Part shown: piece after piece, positions 41,717-51,938 of the stretch
How positions within the stretch are numbered: position 1 is the stretch's first letter
How the letters are laid out: the number at the start of each line of letters is the position of its first letter
From: Bacteroidales bacterium
Lineage (GTDB): Bacteria; Bacteroidota; Bacteroidia; Bacteroidales; UBA932
Assembly (NCBI GenBank): GCA_017412645.1
Contig: JAFPWX010000025.1
Coordinates: forward strand, 1-56,896
Reading direction: 5' to 3'
DNA length: 56,896 nucleotides
Made by a program: the position numbers and the translations under genes
Notes under the pieces: generated by a model
Database searches by the model: none
Told to the model about the DNA's origin: nothing
What the model saw: only the letters and a program-made list of their open reading frames with translations

Positions 41717-42305
41717 CTACGAGTATATAATCGCATCCCTTCCTGTCCTGCAGGCCGGCTATCGCGGTCCGCTGGATGCTGCTTCCCTCCTTGAGGAAAT
41801 CCGGGAGCAGCTTTCGGCCTCCGACGCCGCAGCGCTTCAACTCGTTCTGGACGGCTGGAATGCAAACTCCCTGGGCGAAGAATTCTATGCCCGCGCGGCA
41901 AAGAGCAGGAGCGCCTTCATCAATGGCTACTTCCTCTACGACAGGCAGCTTCGCAACGCAAAGGTGAACTGGCTCAACAAATCTCTGGGACGTCCGGAGG
42001 GGCAGGACATCATTCCCGCGCCCGGTGCCGACTCCGCGGAAGAAGATTTCGAGGACCAGGCCCGCGCGGCGGAAGTGCTCGCCGGTACAGACATTCTGGA
42101 AAGGGAACGCGGGCTGGACTCGCTTCTCTGGGAGCGCATCGACGGGCTTACCATAATGCACGTATTCGATCTGGACGTAATCCTCGGCTTCGCGGCAAAG
42201 CTCCAGATCGTGGACCGCTGGCTTAAACTCGACGAGAACACCGGCCGCGAACTCTTCGCCAGGCTGGTGAGTGACATGAAATCGCAATATCTACAACAAG
42301 AATAA
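41709..42305 (+). CDS. DUF2764 family, V-type ATPase-associated protein
   Basis: 198 residues from a GTG that overlaps the end of subunit E. The N-terminus NNYEYIIASLPVLQ and the conserved FNxGY-like FINGYFLYDRQLRNAKVNWLN match the family that sits at this position in Bacteroidota V-ATPase operons, where a subunit C is otherwise missing. It may therefore act as the central-stalk-to-membrane adaptor; this is inference from position. Its stop overlaps the subunit A start by one base. Confidence 0.88.
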   Translation: MNNYEYIIASLPVLQAGYRGPLDAASLLEEIREQLSASDAAALQLVLDGWNANSLGEEFYARAAKSRSAFINGYFLYDRQLRNAKVNWLNKSLGRPEGQDIIPAPGADSAEEDFEDQARAAEVLAGTDILERERGLDSLLWERIDGLTIMHVFDLDVILGFAAKLQIVDRWLKLDENTGRELFARLVSDMKSQYLQQE

Positions 42306-44062
42306 TGGCAACTACAGGCAAAGTAACAGGAATAGTCTCCAACCTGGTCACCGTCCAGGTGGACGGCCCCGTTGCGGAGAACGAACTCTGCAGCATAGAC
42401 CTCCATGGCACCGGGCTTCTGGCCGAGGTGATCAAGGTCACGGGCGACAGGGCCTCGGTGCAGGTGTTCGAAAGCACCCGCGGGCTGGCTGGAGGCGCAA
42501 AAGTGGAATTCCTCGGAAGAATGCTTGAGGTGACCCTGGGACCGGGCATGCTGGGCAGCGTGTACGACGGTCTCCAGAACGACCTCACCACCATGACAGG
42601 CGTCTTCCTCAAGCGCGGCGAATACACCGACCCTCTGGACCATGAAAAGAAATGGGACTTCAAGCCCCTGGTGGCTCCCGGCGACAAAGTGCAGACGGCC
42701 GACTGGCTGGGAGAGGTCACCGAAGGCTGGCTCCCCCACAAAATAATGGTCCCGTTCAGCTTCAAGGGTGAGTTCACCGTAAAGTCGGTGGCCCCCGAAG
42801 GCAGCTACACGGTAGACGAGACAATCGCCACTCTCATCGACGCCGAAGGCGCAGAAGTACCCGTCACCATGACCCAGCGTTGGCCGGTGAAGGTTGCCGT
42901 CAAGGCATATCGCGAAAAACCACGACCGCAGAAGATAATGGAAACGGGAGTGCGCGTAATCGACTCCTTCAATCCCATAGCCGAAGGCGGCACCGGCTTC
43001 ATTCCGGGCCCGTTCGGCTGCGGCAAGACCGTTCTTCAGCACGCCATCGCCAAGCAGGGCGAGGCCGACGTTATCGTCATGGCGGCCTGCGGTGAACGTG
43101 CCAACGAAGTGGTGGAAATCTTCACCGAGTTCCCCGAACTCGTGGACCCGCACACCGGCCGCAAGCTCATGGAGCGCACCACCATCATCTGCAATACCTC
43201 CAACATGCCTGTAGCCGCCCGTGAAGCCTCCGTCTACACGGCCATGACCATCTGCGAGTATTACCGTGCGATGGGACTGCGCTGCCTTCTTCTGGCAGAC
43301 TCCACCTCCCGCTGGGCCCAGGCCCTCCGCGAGATGAGCAACCGAATGGAAGAACTGCCCGGCGCAGATGCGTTCCCGGTGGACCTTTCCGCCATCATCT
43401 CCAATTTCTACTCGCGTGCAGGCATGGTGGTGCTGAATAACGGCAGCACTGGTGCGGTCACCTTCATCGGCACCGTCTCCCCTGCCGGCGGCAACCTGAA
43501 GGAACCCGTGACGGAAAGCACTAAGAAGGCCGCCCGCTGCTTCTACTCCCTGGAGCAGAACCGCGCCGACCAGAAGCGCTATCCCGCCGTGAATCCGCTG
43601 GATTCCTATTCCAAATACCTCGAATATCCCGAAATCTCGGCTTATCTGGACGCCAAGGTCGAAAAAGGCTGGGTGGAAAAGATAGTCAAGGCCAAGATGC
43701 TCGTGCGCCGTGGCAAGGAAATGGCCGACCAGATCAACATTCTGGGCGACGACGGCGTGCCCATGAGCTACCACGAGGCATTCTGGAAGAGCGAGGTTAT
43801 CGACTTCGCCTTCCTGCAGCAGGACGCGTTCGACGCCATCGACGCCCTCTGCCCCATGGAGCGTCAGAAATACATGCTGGACCTCATCCTTGAGATATGC
43901 GACCACAACTTCTCTTTCGAGGGATTCGAAGCCTGCCGCGACTATTTCAAGAACCTTATCAACCTGCTCAAACAGATGAACTATTCCGCCTTCGACGGCC
44001 CGGAATTCAAAGATTACCGCGTTCAGATAGATAAACTCCTCCAAGAAAATGGCAGATCCTAA
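42305..44062 (+). CDS. V-type ATP synthase subunit A (catalytic)
   Basis: 585 residues. The P-loop is in GPFGCGKTVLQHAIAKQ, with the catalytic Glu region AACGERANEVVEI and the SRWAQALRE segment. The non-homologous insertion typical of V/A-type A subunits is at about 110-190. The subunit hydrolyses or makes ATP in the cytosolic V1 part. Its last 14 bp overlap the subunit B gene, consistent with coupled translation. Confidence 0.97.
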   Translation: MATTGKVTGIVSNLVTVQVDGPVAENELCSIDLHGTGLLAEVIKVTGDRASVQVFESTRGLAGGAKVEFLGRMLEVTLGPGMLGSVYDGLQNDLTTMTGVFLKRGEYTDPLDHEKKWDFKPLVAPGDKVQTADWLGEVTEGWLPHKIMVPFSFKGEFTVKSVAPEGSYTVDETIATLIDAEGAEVPVTMTQRWPVKVAVKAYREKPRPQKIMETGVRVIDSFNPIAEGGTGFIPGPFGCGKTVLQHAIAKQGEADVIVMAACGERANEVVEIFTEFPELVDPHTGRKLMERTTIICNTSNMPVAAREASVYTAMTICEYYRAMGLRCLLLADSTSRWAQALREMSNRMEELPGADAFPVDLSAIISNFYSRAGMVVLNNGSTGAVTFIGTVSPAGGNLKEPVTESTKKAARCFYSLEQNRADQKRYPAVNPLDSYSKYLEYPEISAYLDAKVEKGWVEKIVKAKMLVRRGKEMADQINILGDDGVPMSYHEAFWKSEVIDFAFLQQDAFDAIDALCPMERQKYMLDLILEICDHNFSFEGFEACRDYFKNLINLLKQMNYSAFDGPEFKDYRVQIDKLLQENGRS

Positions 44063-45380
44063 AGTTTTCCAGAAGATATACACGAGGCTCGAGGCCATCA
44101 CCAAGGCCACCGTGTCCCTGCATGCACAGGGTGTGACGAACGATGAACTTGCCACCGTGGAGGGACGTCTGGCCCAGGTGGTTAAAACCCGCGGAGACCT
44201 CGTGACACTGCAGGTCTTCTCCGGCACCGAGGGCATCCCCACCGACGCCGAAGTGGCTTTCCTCGGAGAGCCTCCCACCCTCAAGGTGAGCGATCAGCTT
44301 TCCGGCCGCTTCTTCGACGCCTACGGCCATCCTATCGACGGCGGCCCCGAAGTGGAAGGCGAAGAGCGCGAAGTGGGCGGCCCGTCAGTGAACCCCTACA
44401 AGCGCCGTCAGCCATCGGAGCTCATCCCAACCGGCATCGCCGGCATCGACCTTAACAACACCATCGTCTCCGGTCAGAAGATCCCCTTCTTCGCCGACCC
44501 GGACCAGCCATATAATCAGGTCATGGCGGATGTGGCCCTGAGGGCCGACGTGGACAAGATTATCCTCGGCGGCATGGGTCTCAGCAACGACGACTACCTT
44601 TATTACCGTCACGCCTTCGAGGGCGCCGGTGCTCTGGACCGCATAGTCTCCTTCGTGAACACGACCGAAGACCCGCCGGTGGAGCGTCTGCTCGTGCCCG
44701 ACATGGCCCTTGCGGCAGCAGAATACTTCGCGGTGGACAAGAACGAAAAGGTGCTGGTACTGCTTACCGACATGACTCTCTACGCAGACGCCCTTTCGAT
44801 AGTGAGCAACCGCATGGACCAGATTCCTTCCAAGGACGCCATGCCCGGATCGCTCTATTCAGACCTCGCCAAGATCTACGAAAAGGCCGTGCAGCTGCCC
44901 ACAGGCGGCAGTATCACCATCATAGCCGTCACCACCCTGAACGACGGTGACATCACCCACGCAATCCCCGACAACACCGGTTACATCACCGAAGGCCAGC
45001 TCTTCCTGCGTGCCGATCCCGACAGCGGAAAGGTCATCGTGGACCCGTTCCGCAGCCTTTCGCGTCTGAAACAGAACGTGCAGAACAAAAAGACCCGCGA
45101 AGACCACTCCCAGGTGATGAACGCAGGCGTGCGCCTCTACGCGGACGCGCAAAACGCCAAGACCAAGCAGGAAAACGGCTTCGACCTTTCGGACTACGAC
45201 CGCAGGTGCCTCAAATACTCAGTAGAATATGCTACCAGGCTTCTCAGCATCGATGTGAACATCTCCATTAACGAGATGCTCGACACCGCCTGGGAACTCT
45301 TCGCCAAATACTTCACGCCAGCCGAAACCGGCATAAGGCAGAGTCTTATCGATAAATACTGGCCCGGCAAAGCGGAATAG
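44049..45380 (+). CDS. V-type ATP synthase subunit B
   Basis: 443 residues, homologous to A but without a P-loop, as in all V/A-type B subunits. Typical phrases are PSELIPTGIAGIDLNNTIVSGQ and the PGSLYSDLAKIYEKA region. It forms the non-catalytic nucleotide site at the A/B interface. It is translated by overlap with subunit A and followed 2 bp later by subunit D. Confidence 0.97.
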   Translation: MADPKVFQKIYTRLEAITKATVSLHAQGVTNDELATVEGRLAQVVKTRGDLVTLQVFSGTEGIPTDAEVAFLGEPPTLKVSDQLSGRFFDAYGHPIDGGPEVEGEEREVGGPSVNPYKRRQPSELIPTGIAGIDLNNTIVSGQKIPFFADPDQPYNQVMADVALRADVDKIILGGMGLSNDDYLYYRHAFEGAGALDRIVSFVNTTEDPPVERLLVPDMALAAAEYFAVDKNEKVLVLLTDMTLYADALSIVSNRMDQIPSKDAMPGSLYSDLAKIYEKAVQLPTGGSITIIAVTTLNDGDITHAIPDNTGYITEGQLFLRADPDSGKVIVDPFRSLSRLKQNVQNKKTREDHSQVMNAGVRLYADAQNAKTKQENGFDLSDYDRRCLKYSVEYATRLLSIDVNISINEMLDTAWELFAKYFTPAETGIRQSLIDKYWPGKAE

Positions 45381-45382
45381 CA

Positions 45383-45991
45383 ATGGCCATCAAGTTCCAA
45401 TATAACAAGACCTCGCTCACGAACCTCGGCAAGCAGCTGAAGATTCGTCAGAACGCCCTCCCCACCCTCAAGAACAAGGAGAGCGCCCTGCGTTTCAGCG
45501 CCCTTGCCGCCCGAAAGGAATCCGAAAGGCTCGAAGAGGAGCTGCGCGCCAAAATGGCCGAGTACGACTATCTGGCCGCGCTTTGGAACGAGTTCGAGCC
45601 AGGGCTCATCAGCATTACTGACGTCGACCTGGCCACGGTCAAGATTGCAGGCGTAAAGTGCCCTGAACTTCGCGAGGTACATTACAAACTCGCCGAGTTC
45701 AACGCCTTCGCCGCTCCTGCCTGGTATGCCGACGGGGTACGCATCCTCAAGGAACTCACTCATCTCGGGCTTCAGAGCGAGGTGAGCATGCGCACCAGCC
45801 GCATCCTGGACTTCCAGCGCAAGAAGACCACCCAGAAGGTGAATCTCTACGAAAAAGTGCAGATTCCCGGATATCAGGAGGCTATGCGCAAGATAAAACG
45901 CTACATGGAAGACGAGGAGAACCTCAGCAAGGCCTCGTCCAAGATAGTCAAGAGCCGTCACGAACTCGAAGAAGCGGAGGAAGCAGTATGA
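45383..45991 (+). CDS. V-type ATP synthase subunit D (central stalk)
   Basis: 202 residues, mostly two long helices (FQYNKTSLTNLGKQLKIRQNA at the start, RKKTTQKVNLYEKVQIPGYQ near the end), the usual structure of the rotor shaft. It couples rotation of the K ring to the catalytic hexamer. Its final ATGA overlaps the start of subunit I. Confidence 0.95.
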   Translation: MAIKFQYNKTSLTNLGKQLKIRQNALPTLKNKESALRFSALAARKESERLEEELRAKMAEYDYLAALWNEFEPGLISITDVDLATVKIAGVKCPELREVHYKLAEFNAFAAPAWYADGVRILKELTHLGLQSEVSMRTSRILDFQRKKTTQKVNLYEKVQIPGYQEAMRKIKRYMEDEENLSKASSKIVKSRHELEEAEEAV

Positions 45992-47736
45992 TCGAACGCA
46001 TGACCAAATACTCCTTCGTGCTCCTCTCCAGCCAGAAGGAAGAGTTCCTGGAGCGGCTTCAGCAGCTGGGCGTGGTTGATATCACACGCAGCGAAAAGCC
46101 AGTGGACGACAGGTCCGCTGCCCTTCTTGCCGAAGCTGAAATGCTCAGCCGGGAAATCGCCGACATCTCTGCCGGCTGCGACTCTCATCTTACCGAGCTC
46201 CGCTCCGGCCTTGCCGAGCTTCTCAAAGAGCGCGACGAAATAGCCCCCTGGGGCAGCTGGGATCGCGATCTTCTGGAGCAGACCGGACTGGATTTGCATT
46301 TCTACACGGTGGACGCAAAACGCTTCGATCCGGAGTGGCCCCAGCAGTTCGCAATCCAGAAGGTTTCGGACGACGGCCGCAAGGTGCGCTTCGTGATCGT
46401 GGGTTCCGCCGACGGCTTCCCGCTCAGGGAACTGCCGGCTCCGGCTCTCACTCTCCGGGAAGCCGATGCTGCCGTGGACGAGAAGGAAAGGGAGATCGCC
46501 CTGTATTCCAAAACGCTCAAAGGGCGCAGTTCCGAGCTCCCCGCACTCAAAGCTGCGCTTGCAGCCAAAAAGGAGGAGGTCTCCCGCTATCTGGCCGGAC
46601 TGTCAGGCGAGTCGGCGGCAGCTGACATGCTGGTGGTATTCGAAGGCTTCGTCCCGGAAGCCGAGTCCGAATCATTCGAGGCCGGGCTCGCGGAACTCCC
46701 CGCCGTCTGGTTCAAGGATGCCGCCACCGTGGAGGACAAACCTCCGGTAAAGTTCCGCAACAACAGCTTCGTGGAGCTATTTGAAGTGCTCACCGACATG
46801 TACGGCAGGCCTTCCTACGACGGCTTCGACCCGACTCCTTTCATCAGCATCTTCTTCACCCTGTTCTTCGCCTTCTGTATGGGCGACGCCGGATATGGTC
46901 TGGTGCTCCTGCTTCTTGGCGTCCTGCTCAAGGGAGCGCTTGGCAGGCAGACGAGTGCGCTGGTGGTAATTCTGGGCGCGGCCACCTTCTTGATAGGCTT
47001 CGTTTTCCACAGTTTCTTCAGCCTGGATATCAGCCAGTGGGGATTCATCAGGGAACTGGGCCTTCACCGTATAATGGTTCCTTCCGACAGCCAGTGCGTG
47101 GTTCCGGGAATGGGAGCCTACGACTGGAACATGATCATAGCACTCGCATGCGGCGTGGTTCACATCGCCCTGGCGCAGTTCACCAAAGCCTGCGTGGAGA
47201 CACGCAACAAGGGCTTCCTGGGCAGCCTTGGCACCTGGGGGTGGACCCTCCTCATAGTTGGCGGTTCTGCCGTCGGCACCTTCGCTCTGCTGGGAGTGTT
47301 CGACAGCGACATCACCAAAACCGCGATAATAATCGTGGGGATTATTTCCGCACTTTGCATCTTCCTGCTGCGCGATATTCACAAGAATCCGCTGGCGAAT
47401 ATCGGCAGCGGTCTCTGGGAAACCTACAACACGGCTACCGGACTGCTGAGCGACGTGCTCAGTTACCTCCGACTCTACGCTCTGGGACTTGCCGGAGGCC
47501 TGCTCGGAGGAGCGTTCAACAATCTTGCTGTTATGGTCAGGGGCGATGGCGGCGCGGGCTGGATCTGGTTCGTGGTGCTGCTCCTCATCGGCCATGTGCT
47601 CAACATTGCGATGTGCGCCCTGAGCGCCTTCGTTCACCCGCTCCGACTCAACTTCCTGGAGTTCTTCAAGAATTCCGGATACGAGGGCATAGGGCGCAAG
47701 TACACTCCCCTTTCGAAAGATAATTCAAACAATTAA
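45988..47736 (+). CDS. V-type ATP synthase subunit I (membrane stator)
   Basis: 582 residues. The N-terminal 270 residues are cytosolic with coiled-coil segments. The C-terminal half holds about seven or eight membrane helices beginning at FISIFFTLFFAFCMGDAGYG, and LSDVLSYLRLYALGLAGG includes the conserved Arg that faces the rotor. It forms the ion half-channels with subunit K and is shorter than many homologues because the soluble arm is compact. Confidence 0.95.
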   Translation: MIERMTKYSFVLLSSQKEEFLERLQQLGVVDITRSEKPVDDRSAALLAEAEMLSREIADISAGCDSHLTELRSGLAELLKERDEIAPWGSWDRDLLEQTGLDLHFYTVDAKRFDPEWPQQFAIQKVSDDGRKVRFVIVGSADGFPLRELPAPALTLREADAAVDEKEREIALYSKTLKGRSSELPALKAALAAKKEEVSRYLAGLSGESAAADMLVVFEGFVPEAESESFEAGLAELPAVWFKDAATVEDKPPVKFRNNSFVELFEVLTDMYGRPSYDGFDPTPFISIFFTLFFAFCMGDAGYGLVLLLLGVLLKGALGRQTSALVVILGAATFLIGFVFHSFFSLDISQWGFIRELGLHRIMVPSDSQCVVPGMGAYDWNMIIALACGVVHIALAQFTKACVETRNKGFLGSLGTWGWTLLIVGGSAVGTFALLGVFDSDITKTAIIIVGIISALCIFLLRDIHKNPLANIGSGLWETYNTATGLLSDVLSYLRLYALGLAGGLLGGAFNNLAVMVRGDGGAGWIWFVVLLLIGHVLNIAMCALSAFVHPLRLNFLEFFKNSGYEGIGRKYTPLSKDNSNN

Positions 47737-47746
47737 AAATCAATAA

Positions 47747-48187
<441 letters not shown>

Positions 48188-48207
48188 AGGCTTCCGGCTA
48201 GAAATAG

Positions 48208-48236
48208 CGGCGTCCGAGAGGGCGCCGTTATTTTTT
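48208..48236 (+). terminator. Terminator of the V-type ATPase operon
   Basis: CGGCGTCC (48208-48215) and GGGCGCCG (48220-48227) pair over 8 bp with one G-T, close a GAGA tetraloop and run into TTATTTTTT. It ends at the stop codon of the convergent mltD gene. Confidence 0.88.
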
Positions 48237-49352
48237 ATAGATATAGAGGATTTGTCCCGGACGGATGATGTCGCTCTTGAGGTGATTCCACTTCTTGATC
48301 TGCGCAACCGTCACTCCGTTTTTCAGGGCTATGCGCCCCAGGATATCGCCGTCCTTCACTTTGTATGCAACCCTCTGAGGCACCCCGGCTTCTTCAATAT
48401 TCTTCAGCACCTGCGGATTGAGAAGGTCCGCGGCCCGGTGAACATACAAAGAATCAAGTCCACCGATAAATGCTTCCGTCCAGGTAGCAGGGATATTCAG
48501 GATACACGGCCCGCTGTTCCCCGGAATAATCTCATGAGTATACTGGGGATTCAGCAGCTTTACCGTATCCAACGGCACACCCACCACTTCGCTGATCTGA
48601 CGGAAATGAAGGTTGCGGCGGATCTCGAAAGTATCCACCTCCACCGGCATATTCAGGTCCGCCGGCTGCAGGCCATATTCCTTTGCATAATGGAAGGCAT
48701 ACATCGCGCCTGTGAAAGCCGGAACGTAGCCTCGCGTTTCGCGTGGAAGGTACGGCCAGATGCTCCAGAAGTCGCGTTTTCCGTCGGCAAGCTGAATAGC
48801 CTTGCGAACGTTTCCGAAGCCGCAGTTATATGAGCAGATTGCCAGGTTCCAGTCGCCGAACACATTGTAGGCGTCTCTCAGATAACGTGCCGCAGCATCC
48901 GCCGATTTTTCCACATCCAACCTCTCATCCATGAAGGAGGTGATCTTGAGACCGTATAGCTTTGCCGTACGGAACATGAACTGCCACATTCCCAGGGCTC
49001 CCGCCTTGGATTCAGCCGTGGGGCTCAGATGCGACTCAATTACCGCCATGTATTTGAGTTCAAGCGGCAGATGATACTTAGCGAGAATCTCTTCGAAAAT
49101 GGGAAAATAATACTCCGATCTGGCCAGCATCTGGCCCATCTGGCGCGGCATCTTCTCGGAGTAGAGCACCATGTAGTTCTTAACCGTGGAGTTGAAAGGC
49201 AGGGTGATGAACGGGTTCATTGCCTCCAGACGCCGCATCAGTTCTTCGTCTGAAACATTGGTGGTAAAATGCGCACTGTCCGCAATCTCTTCCTGGGCCG
49301 CCACCGATAGGCAGCACAGGAGCAGTGAAAGCAGCAGAAATATTCTTTTCAT
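48228..49352 (-). CDS. mltD: Membrane-bound lytic transglycosylase D-like protein with LysM
   Basis: 374 residues with a signal peptide (about 1-19, ending SVAAQ). The SLT domain has the catalytic Glu106 in VIESHLSPTAESKAGALGMW and the later CSYNCGFGNVRKA motif. A C-terminal LysM (about 327-374, YKVKDGDILGRIALKNGVTV) binds glycan. The enzyme cleaves peptidoglycan strands to 1,6-anhydro products in the periplasm. It is the last gene of the rfbB-to-mltD operon and overlaps its upstream neighbour by one base. The relA/spoT gene often found next in Bacteroidales is not here. Confidence 0.95.
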   Translation of the reverse strand: MKRIFLLLSLLLCCLSVAAQEEIADSAHFTTNVSDEELMRRLEAMNPFITLPFNSTVKNYMVLYSEKMPRQMGQMLARSEYYFPIFEEILAKYHLPLELKYMAVIESHLSPTAESKAGALGMWQFMFRTAKLYGLKITSFMDERLDVEKSADAAARYLRDAYNVFGDWNLAICSYNCGFGNVRKAIQLADGKRDFWSIWPYLPRETRGYVPAFTGAMYAFHYAKEYGLQPADLNMPVEVDTFEIRRNLHFRQISEVVGVPLDTVKLLNPQYTHEIIPGNSGPCILNIPATWTEAFIGGLDSLYVHRAADLLNPQVLKNIEEAGVPQRVAYKVKDGDILGRIALKNGVTVAQIKKWNHLKSDIIRPGQILYIYKK

Positions 49353-50230
49353 CAGAAGGTGAGGCCGAAATGCATTCCGAACGCAGGACTCTGGCCCAGA
49401 GCGTAGGTGGCACCCGTAGGCATCACGGTGGGGCTCACCTTTATGGCCAGATCGTCCGAAACGGAGAAATCGTGCATGTATGAGAACACGTTCGCATCAA
49501 TCACCTGAAGCAGGTATCCTGCAAAAATGGTGAGCAGCGAATAGTCTCGGTAACGGCGGTACAGGTTACGGTAATACAGCGCGCGCTCTGCGGAGATAGG
49601 GCCGTCGTTGGATGCATCATCGTCTGTCATCTCACGATAGATACGCTGGAAACGAAGGTAATTTGTGCGGTTCAGGAAATAGAAGTGCGCACCCCCGGCC
49701 ATAATCCCCCAGTAAAGAGGCAGTTTCCATGTCTCGTGATTGTATATCTGGCCAAGGCCAGGCACCAGCACCGCATAAAGCGTCGCCTTGCCGTGATGCG
49801 GATAATCGTTCGGCCTGTAGCTGATGACACCGTCCATAAGGGTGGCCCAGTATGCCGCCCCAGCACCTACGAACCACCATTTTGCGGCATCGTGGTTCCC
49901 CTGCATATTCTGATAGACGCCCATGCCGGCCGTGCCCAGTATGCCTCCGTAAACCAAAGGAAGCTTCCAGTAATCGCGGTTGTATATCTGGCTGCTGCCG
50001 AGAAACACCGTACTGCCGGCGAACATTACGCCTATCTTGATATCGTGTTTATGACTGATGCCGCCAAAGAAATCCTTGAACGAAAAGAGCACGTCCACGG
50101 AGTCCTTGGAATCGGCCGGATCGTCATTATAGCTCTGGGAGAAGGCTTCTTCCTTGAACTGAGCATGCGCAGGGATGCCGGCGACAAGGGCCAGCAGCAG
50201 CGGCAGCAGTATGCGGAGAAGCCGTTTCAT
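49352..50230 (-). CDS. DUF5683 membrane or envelope protein
   Basis: 292 residues with a signal peptide ending at about AHAQ. The body contains LVPGLGQIYNHETWKLPLYWG and a second, related segment (SSQIYNRDYWKLPLVYGGI); the GLGQxYN phrase defines the DUF5683 family. Several hydrophobic stretches suggest membrane association. The function is unknown, but its place between parB and mltD is a common Bacteroidales arrangement, hinting at a link between chromosome segregation and the envelope. Confidence 0.9.
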   Translation of the reverse strand: MKRLLRILLPLLLALVAGIPAHAQFKEEAFSQSYNDDPADSKDSVDVLFSFKDFFGGISHKHDIKIGVMFAGSTVFLGSSQIYNRDYWKLPLVYGGILGTAGMGVYQNMQGNHDAAKWWFVGAGAAYWATLMDGVISYRPNDYPHHGKATLYAVLVPGLGQIYNHETWKLPLYWGIMAGGAHFYFLNRTNYLRFQRIYREMTDDDASNDGPISAERALYYRNLYRRYRDYSLLTIFAGYLLQVIDANVFSYMHDFSVSDDLAIKVSPTVMPTGATYALGQSPAFGMHFGLTF

Positions 50231-50233
50231 CGC

Positions 50234-51157
50234 CTATATGCCTGAATCTTCAAGTGCCTTGAGGAAAGCGTTCACCTCTTCGTCGGAGTTGAAACGCACC
50301 GTCATACTGCCCTTGCCGTTAGCACTGCGACGAAGCGAAATGGGATCCGCAAAGAAGCGTCCCACCTTGCTCAGCAGGCGGGTGTACTCTGCCGGGAGTT
50401 CCTGCTCCTGACGGGCAGTCTTTGTGCGGGGCTTGCGGAGATATTTGTGCACTTCCTCTTCCAGCTGACGCACGCTCAGACCTTCCTTTACGGTGAGGTC
50501 GCAGAGTTGCTGGAGAAGTTCCTGGTCTTCCACGCCTAGCAGCACCTTTGCGTGGCCGACGCTCAGAAGGCCAACCTTAAGATCGTGCTGAACCTTGACT
50601 GGAAGCTTCAGAAGACGAAGGGTATTGGCCACTGATGCGCGCTTCTTGCCCACACGGTCCGCCATAGTCTCCTGGGTGAGATTGCATTCATCGATGAGAC
50701 GCCTGTAGCTGAGTGCTGTTTCGATTGGATCCAGATTCTCTCTCTGAATATTCTCCACGAGGGCCATTTCCAGCATACCCTGATCGTCGGTCTCGCGCAC
50801 ATAAGCGGGAATCATGGCCATGCCGGCCATACGGCAGGCCTTGAAACGGCGCTCACCGCTGATTATCTGATAACGGTTCTCGGAGACCTTGCGCACGGTG
50901 ATGGGCTGGATGAGCCCGAGGGTGCGGATGCTGGCTGCCAGTTCTTCCAGGGCCTCTGCATCGAAGGAGGTGCGGGGCTGGAAGGGATTGGCTTCCACCA
51001 TGTCCACGGGAATACGGAGCACATCGGAAGCACGCGCGGCCGGTTTGGTTCCGGCCACATCCTTGTTCACATAGCCTACCGGCTTGCGGAACTGATCGGC
51101 TTCTTCACCGAGAAGGGCGCTGAGGCCGCGCCCGAGGCCATGCTGCTGTTTTGCCAT
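50234..51157 (-). CDS. parB: Chromosome partitioning protein ParB
   Basis: 307 residues. The N-terminal CTPase/box region reads NPFQPRTSFDAEALEELAASI and the arginine patch is GERRFKACRMAG; the helix-turn-helix for parS is at about 150-180 (LTQETMADRVGKKRASVANTLRLL). The C-terminal dimer domain has the SMTVRF pattern. ParB spreads from parS and works with ParA. It starts 1 bp after parA. I saw no parS-like palindrome within the window. Confidence 0.97.
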   Translation of the reverse strand: MAKQQHGLGRGLSALLGEEADQFRKPVGYVNKDVAGTKPAARASDVLRIPVDMVEANPFQPRTSFDAEALEELAASIRTLGLIQPITVRKVSENRYQIISGERRFKACRMAGMAMIPAYVRETDDQGMLEMALVENIQRENLDPIETALSYRRLIDECNLTQETMADRVGKKRASVANTLRLLKLPVKVQHDLKVGLLSVGHAKVLLGVEDQELLQQLCDLTVKEGLSVRQLEEEVHKYLRKPRTKTARQEQELPAEYTRLLSKVGRFFADPISLRRSANGKGSMTVRFNSDEEVNAFLKALEDSGI

Positions 51158-51158
51158 A

Positions 51159-51938
51159 TTATTCTGCGGCGATGCCGTTCTTTTCGAGCTCTTCCTTCGC
51201 CAGATTCAGGTAATTGTTGGCTCCGGTGCTCATGATATCGTAAAGAATAATGGGTTTACCATGCGAAGGAGCTTCGCTCAGACGTATGTTCCTCTGGATG
51301 ATGGTGCGGAACACCATGTCTCCGAAATGCTCGCGGAGCTCGCCCACGACCTGGGTGTGCACGCGGGTGCGGCCATCGAACATGGTAACCAGGAAACCTT
51401 CTATAGTAAGCCCCGGATTCACTCCCTCCTGTACCAGACGGATGGTCTGCAGGAGCTTTCCAAGTCCCTCGAGAGCGAAGAATTCGGGCTGCACGGGGAT
51501 GATTACCGAGTCGGCCGCAGTGAGGCAGTTGACAGTCACGAGACCGAGCGAAGGCGAGCAGTCGATGAGGATGAAGTCGTAATTGTCCCTTATGGGAGCC
51601 AGGGCATTACGGAGGACGGACTCCCTCTCGGGAACATCCAGCATCTCGATTTCCACACCCACGAGATTGATGTGGGAGGGTATCATGTGCAGATTGGCTA
51701 TCTCCGTTTGAATGAGAGCGTCTTCCGCGGAAATCTTGCCTTCCATCACTTCGTACACCGTGCGCTTTTCGTCGCTGTCGGGCGAGAAGTTCAGGCCGCT
51801 GGTGGTATTTGCCTGAGGATCTGCGTCAATTACCAGCACCTTGTGATCCAGCACGGCCAGCGAGGCCGCAAGATTGATGGCGGTGGTGGTCTTGCCCACT
51901 CCTCCCTTCTGATTCGCTATCGCTATAATTTTTCCCAT
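51159..51938 (-). CDS. parA: Chromosome partitioning ATPase ParA (Soj-like)
   Basis: 259 residues. The deviant Walker A is KGGVGKTT (Lys11 and Lys16), with Walker A' LVIDADPQANTTSG and Walker B ILIDCSPSLG. It lacks an N-terminal helix-turn-helix, as expected for chromosomal Soj types. The start is inside the last 16 bp of the PAP2 gene. Confidence 0.97.
   Translation of the reverse strand: MGKIIAIANQKGGVGKTTTAINLAASLAVLDHKVLVIDADPQANTTSGLNFSPDSDEKRTVYEVMEGKISAEDALIQTEIANLHMIPSHINLVGVEIEMLDVPERESVLRNALAPIRDNYDFILIDCSPSLGLVTVNCLTAADSVIIPVQPEFFALEGLGKLLQTIRLVQEGVNPGLTIEGFLVTMFDGRTRVHTQVVGELREHFGDMVFRTIIQRNIRLSEAPSHGKPIILYDIMSTGANNYLNLAKEELEKNGIAAE

Noticed and set aside
41936-44284. Minus-strand ORF of 782 codons opposite V-ATPase subunit A
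   Set aside because: Antisense to a full catalytic subunit, with His/Gly-rich content typical of a reversed GC-rich gene.
50234-51938. Search for a parS site near parAB
   Set aside because: I saw no long palindrome resembling parS in or around these genes; the site may lie elsewhere.
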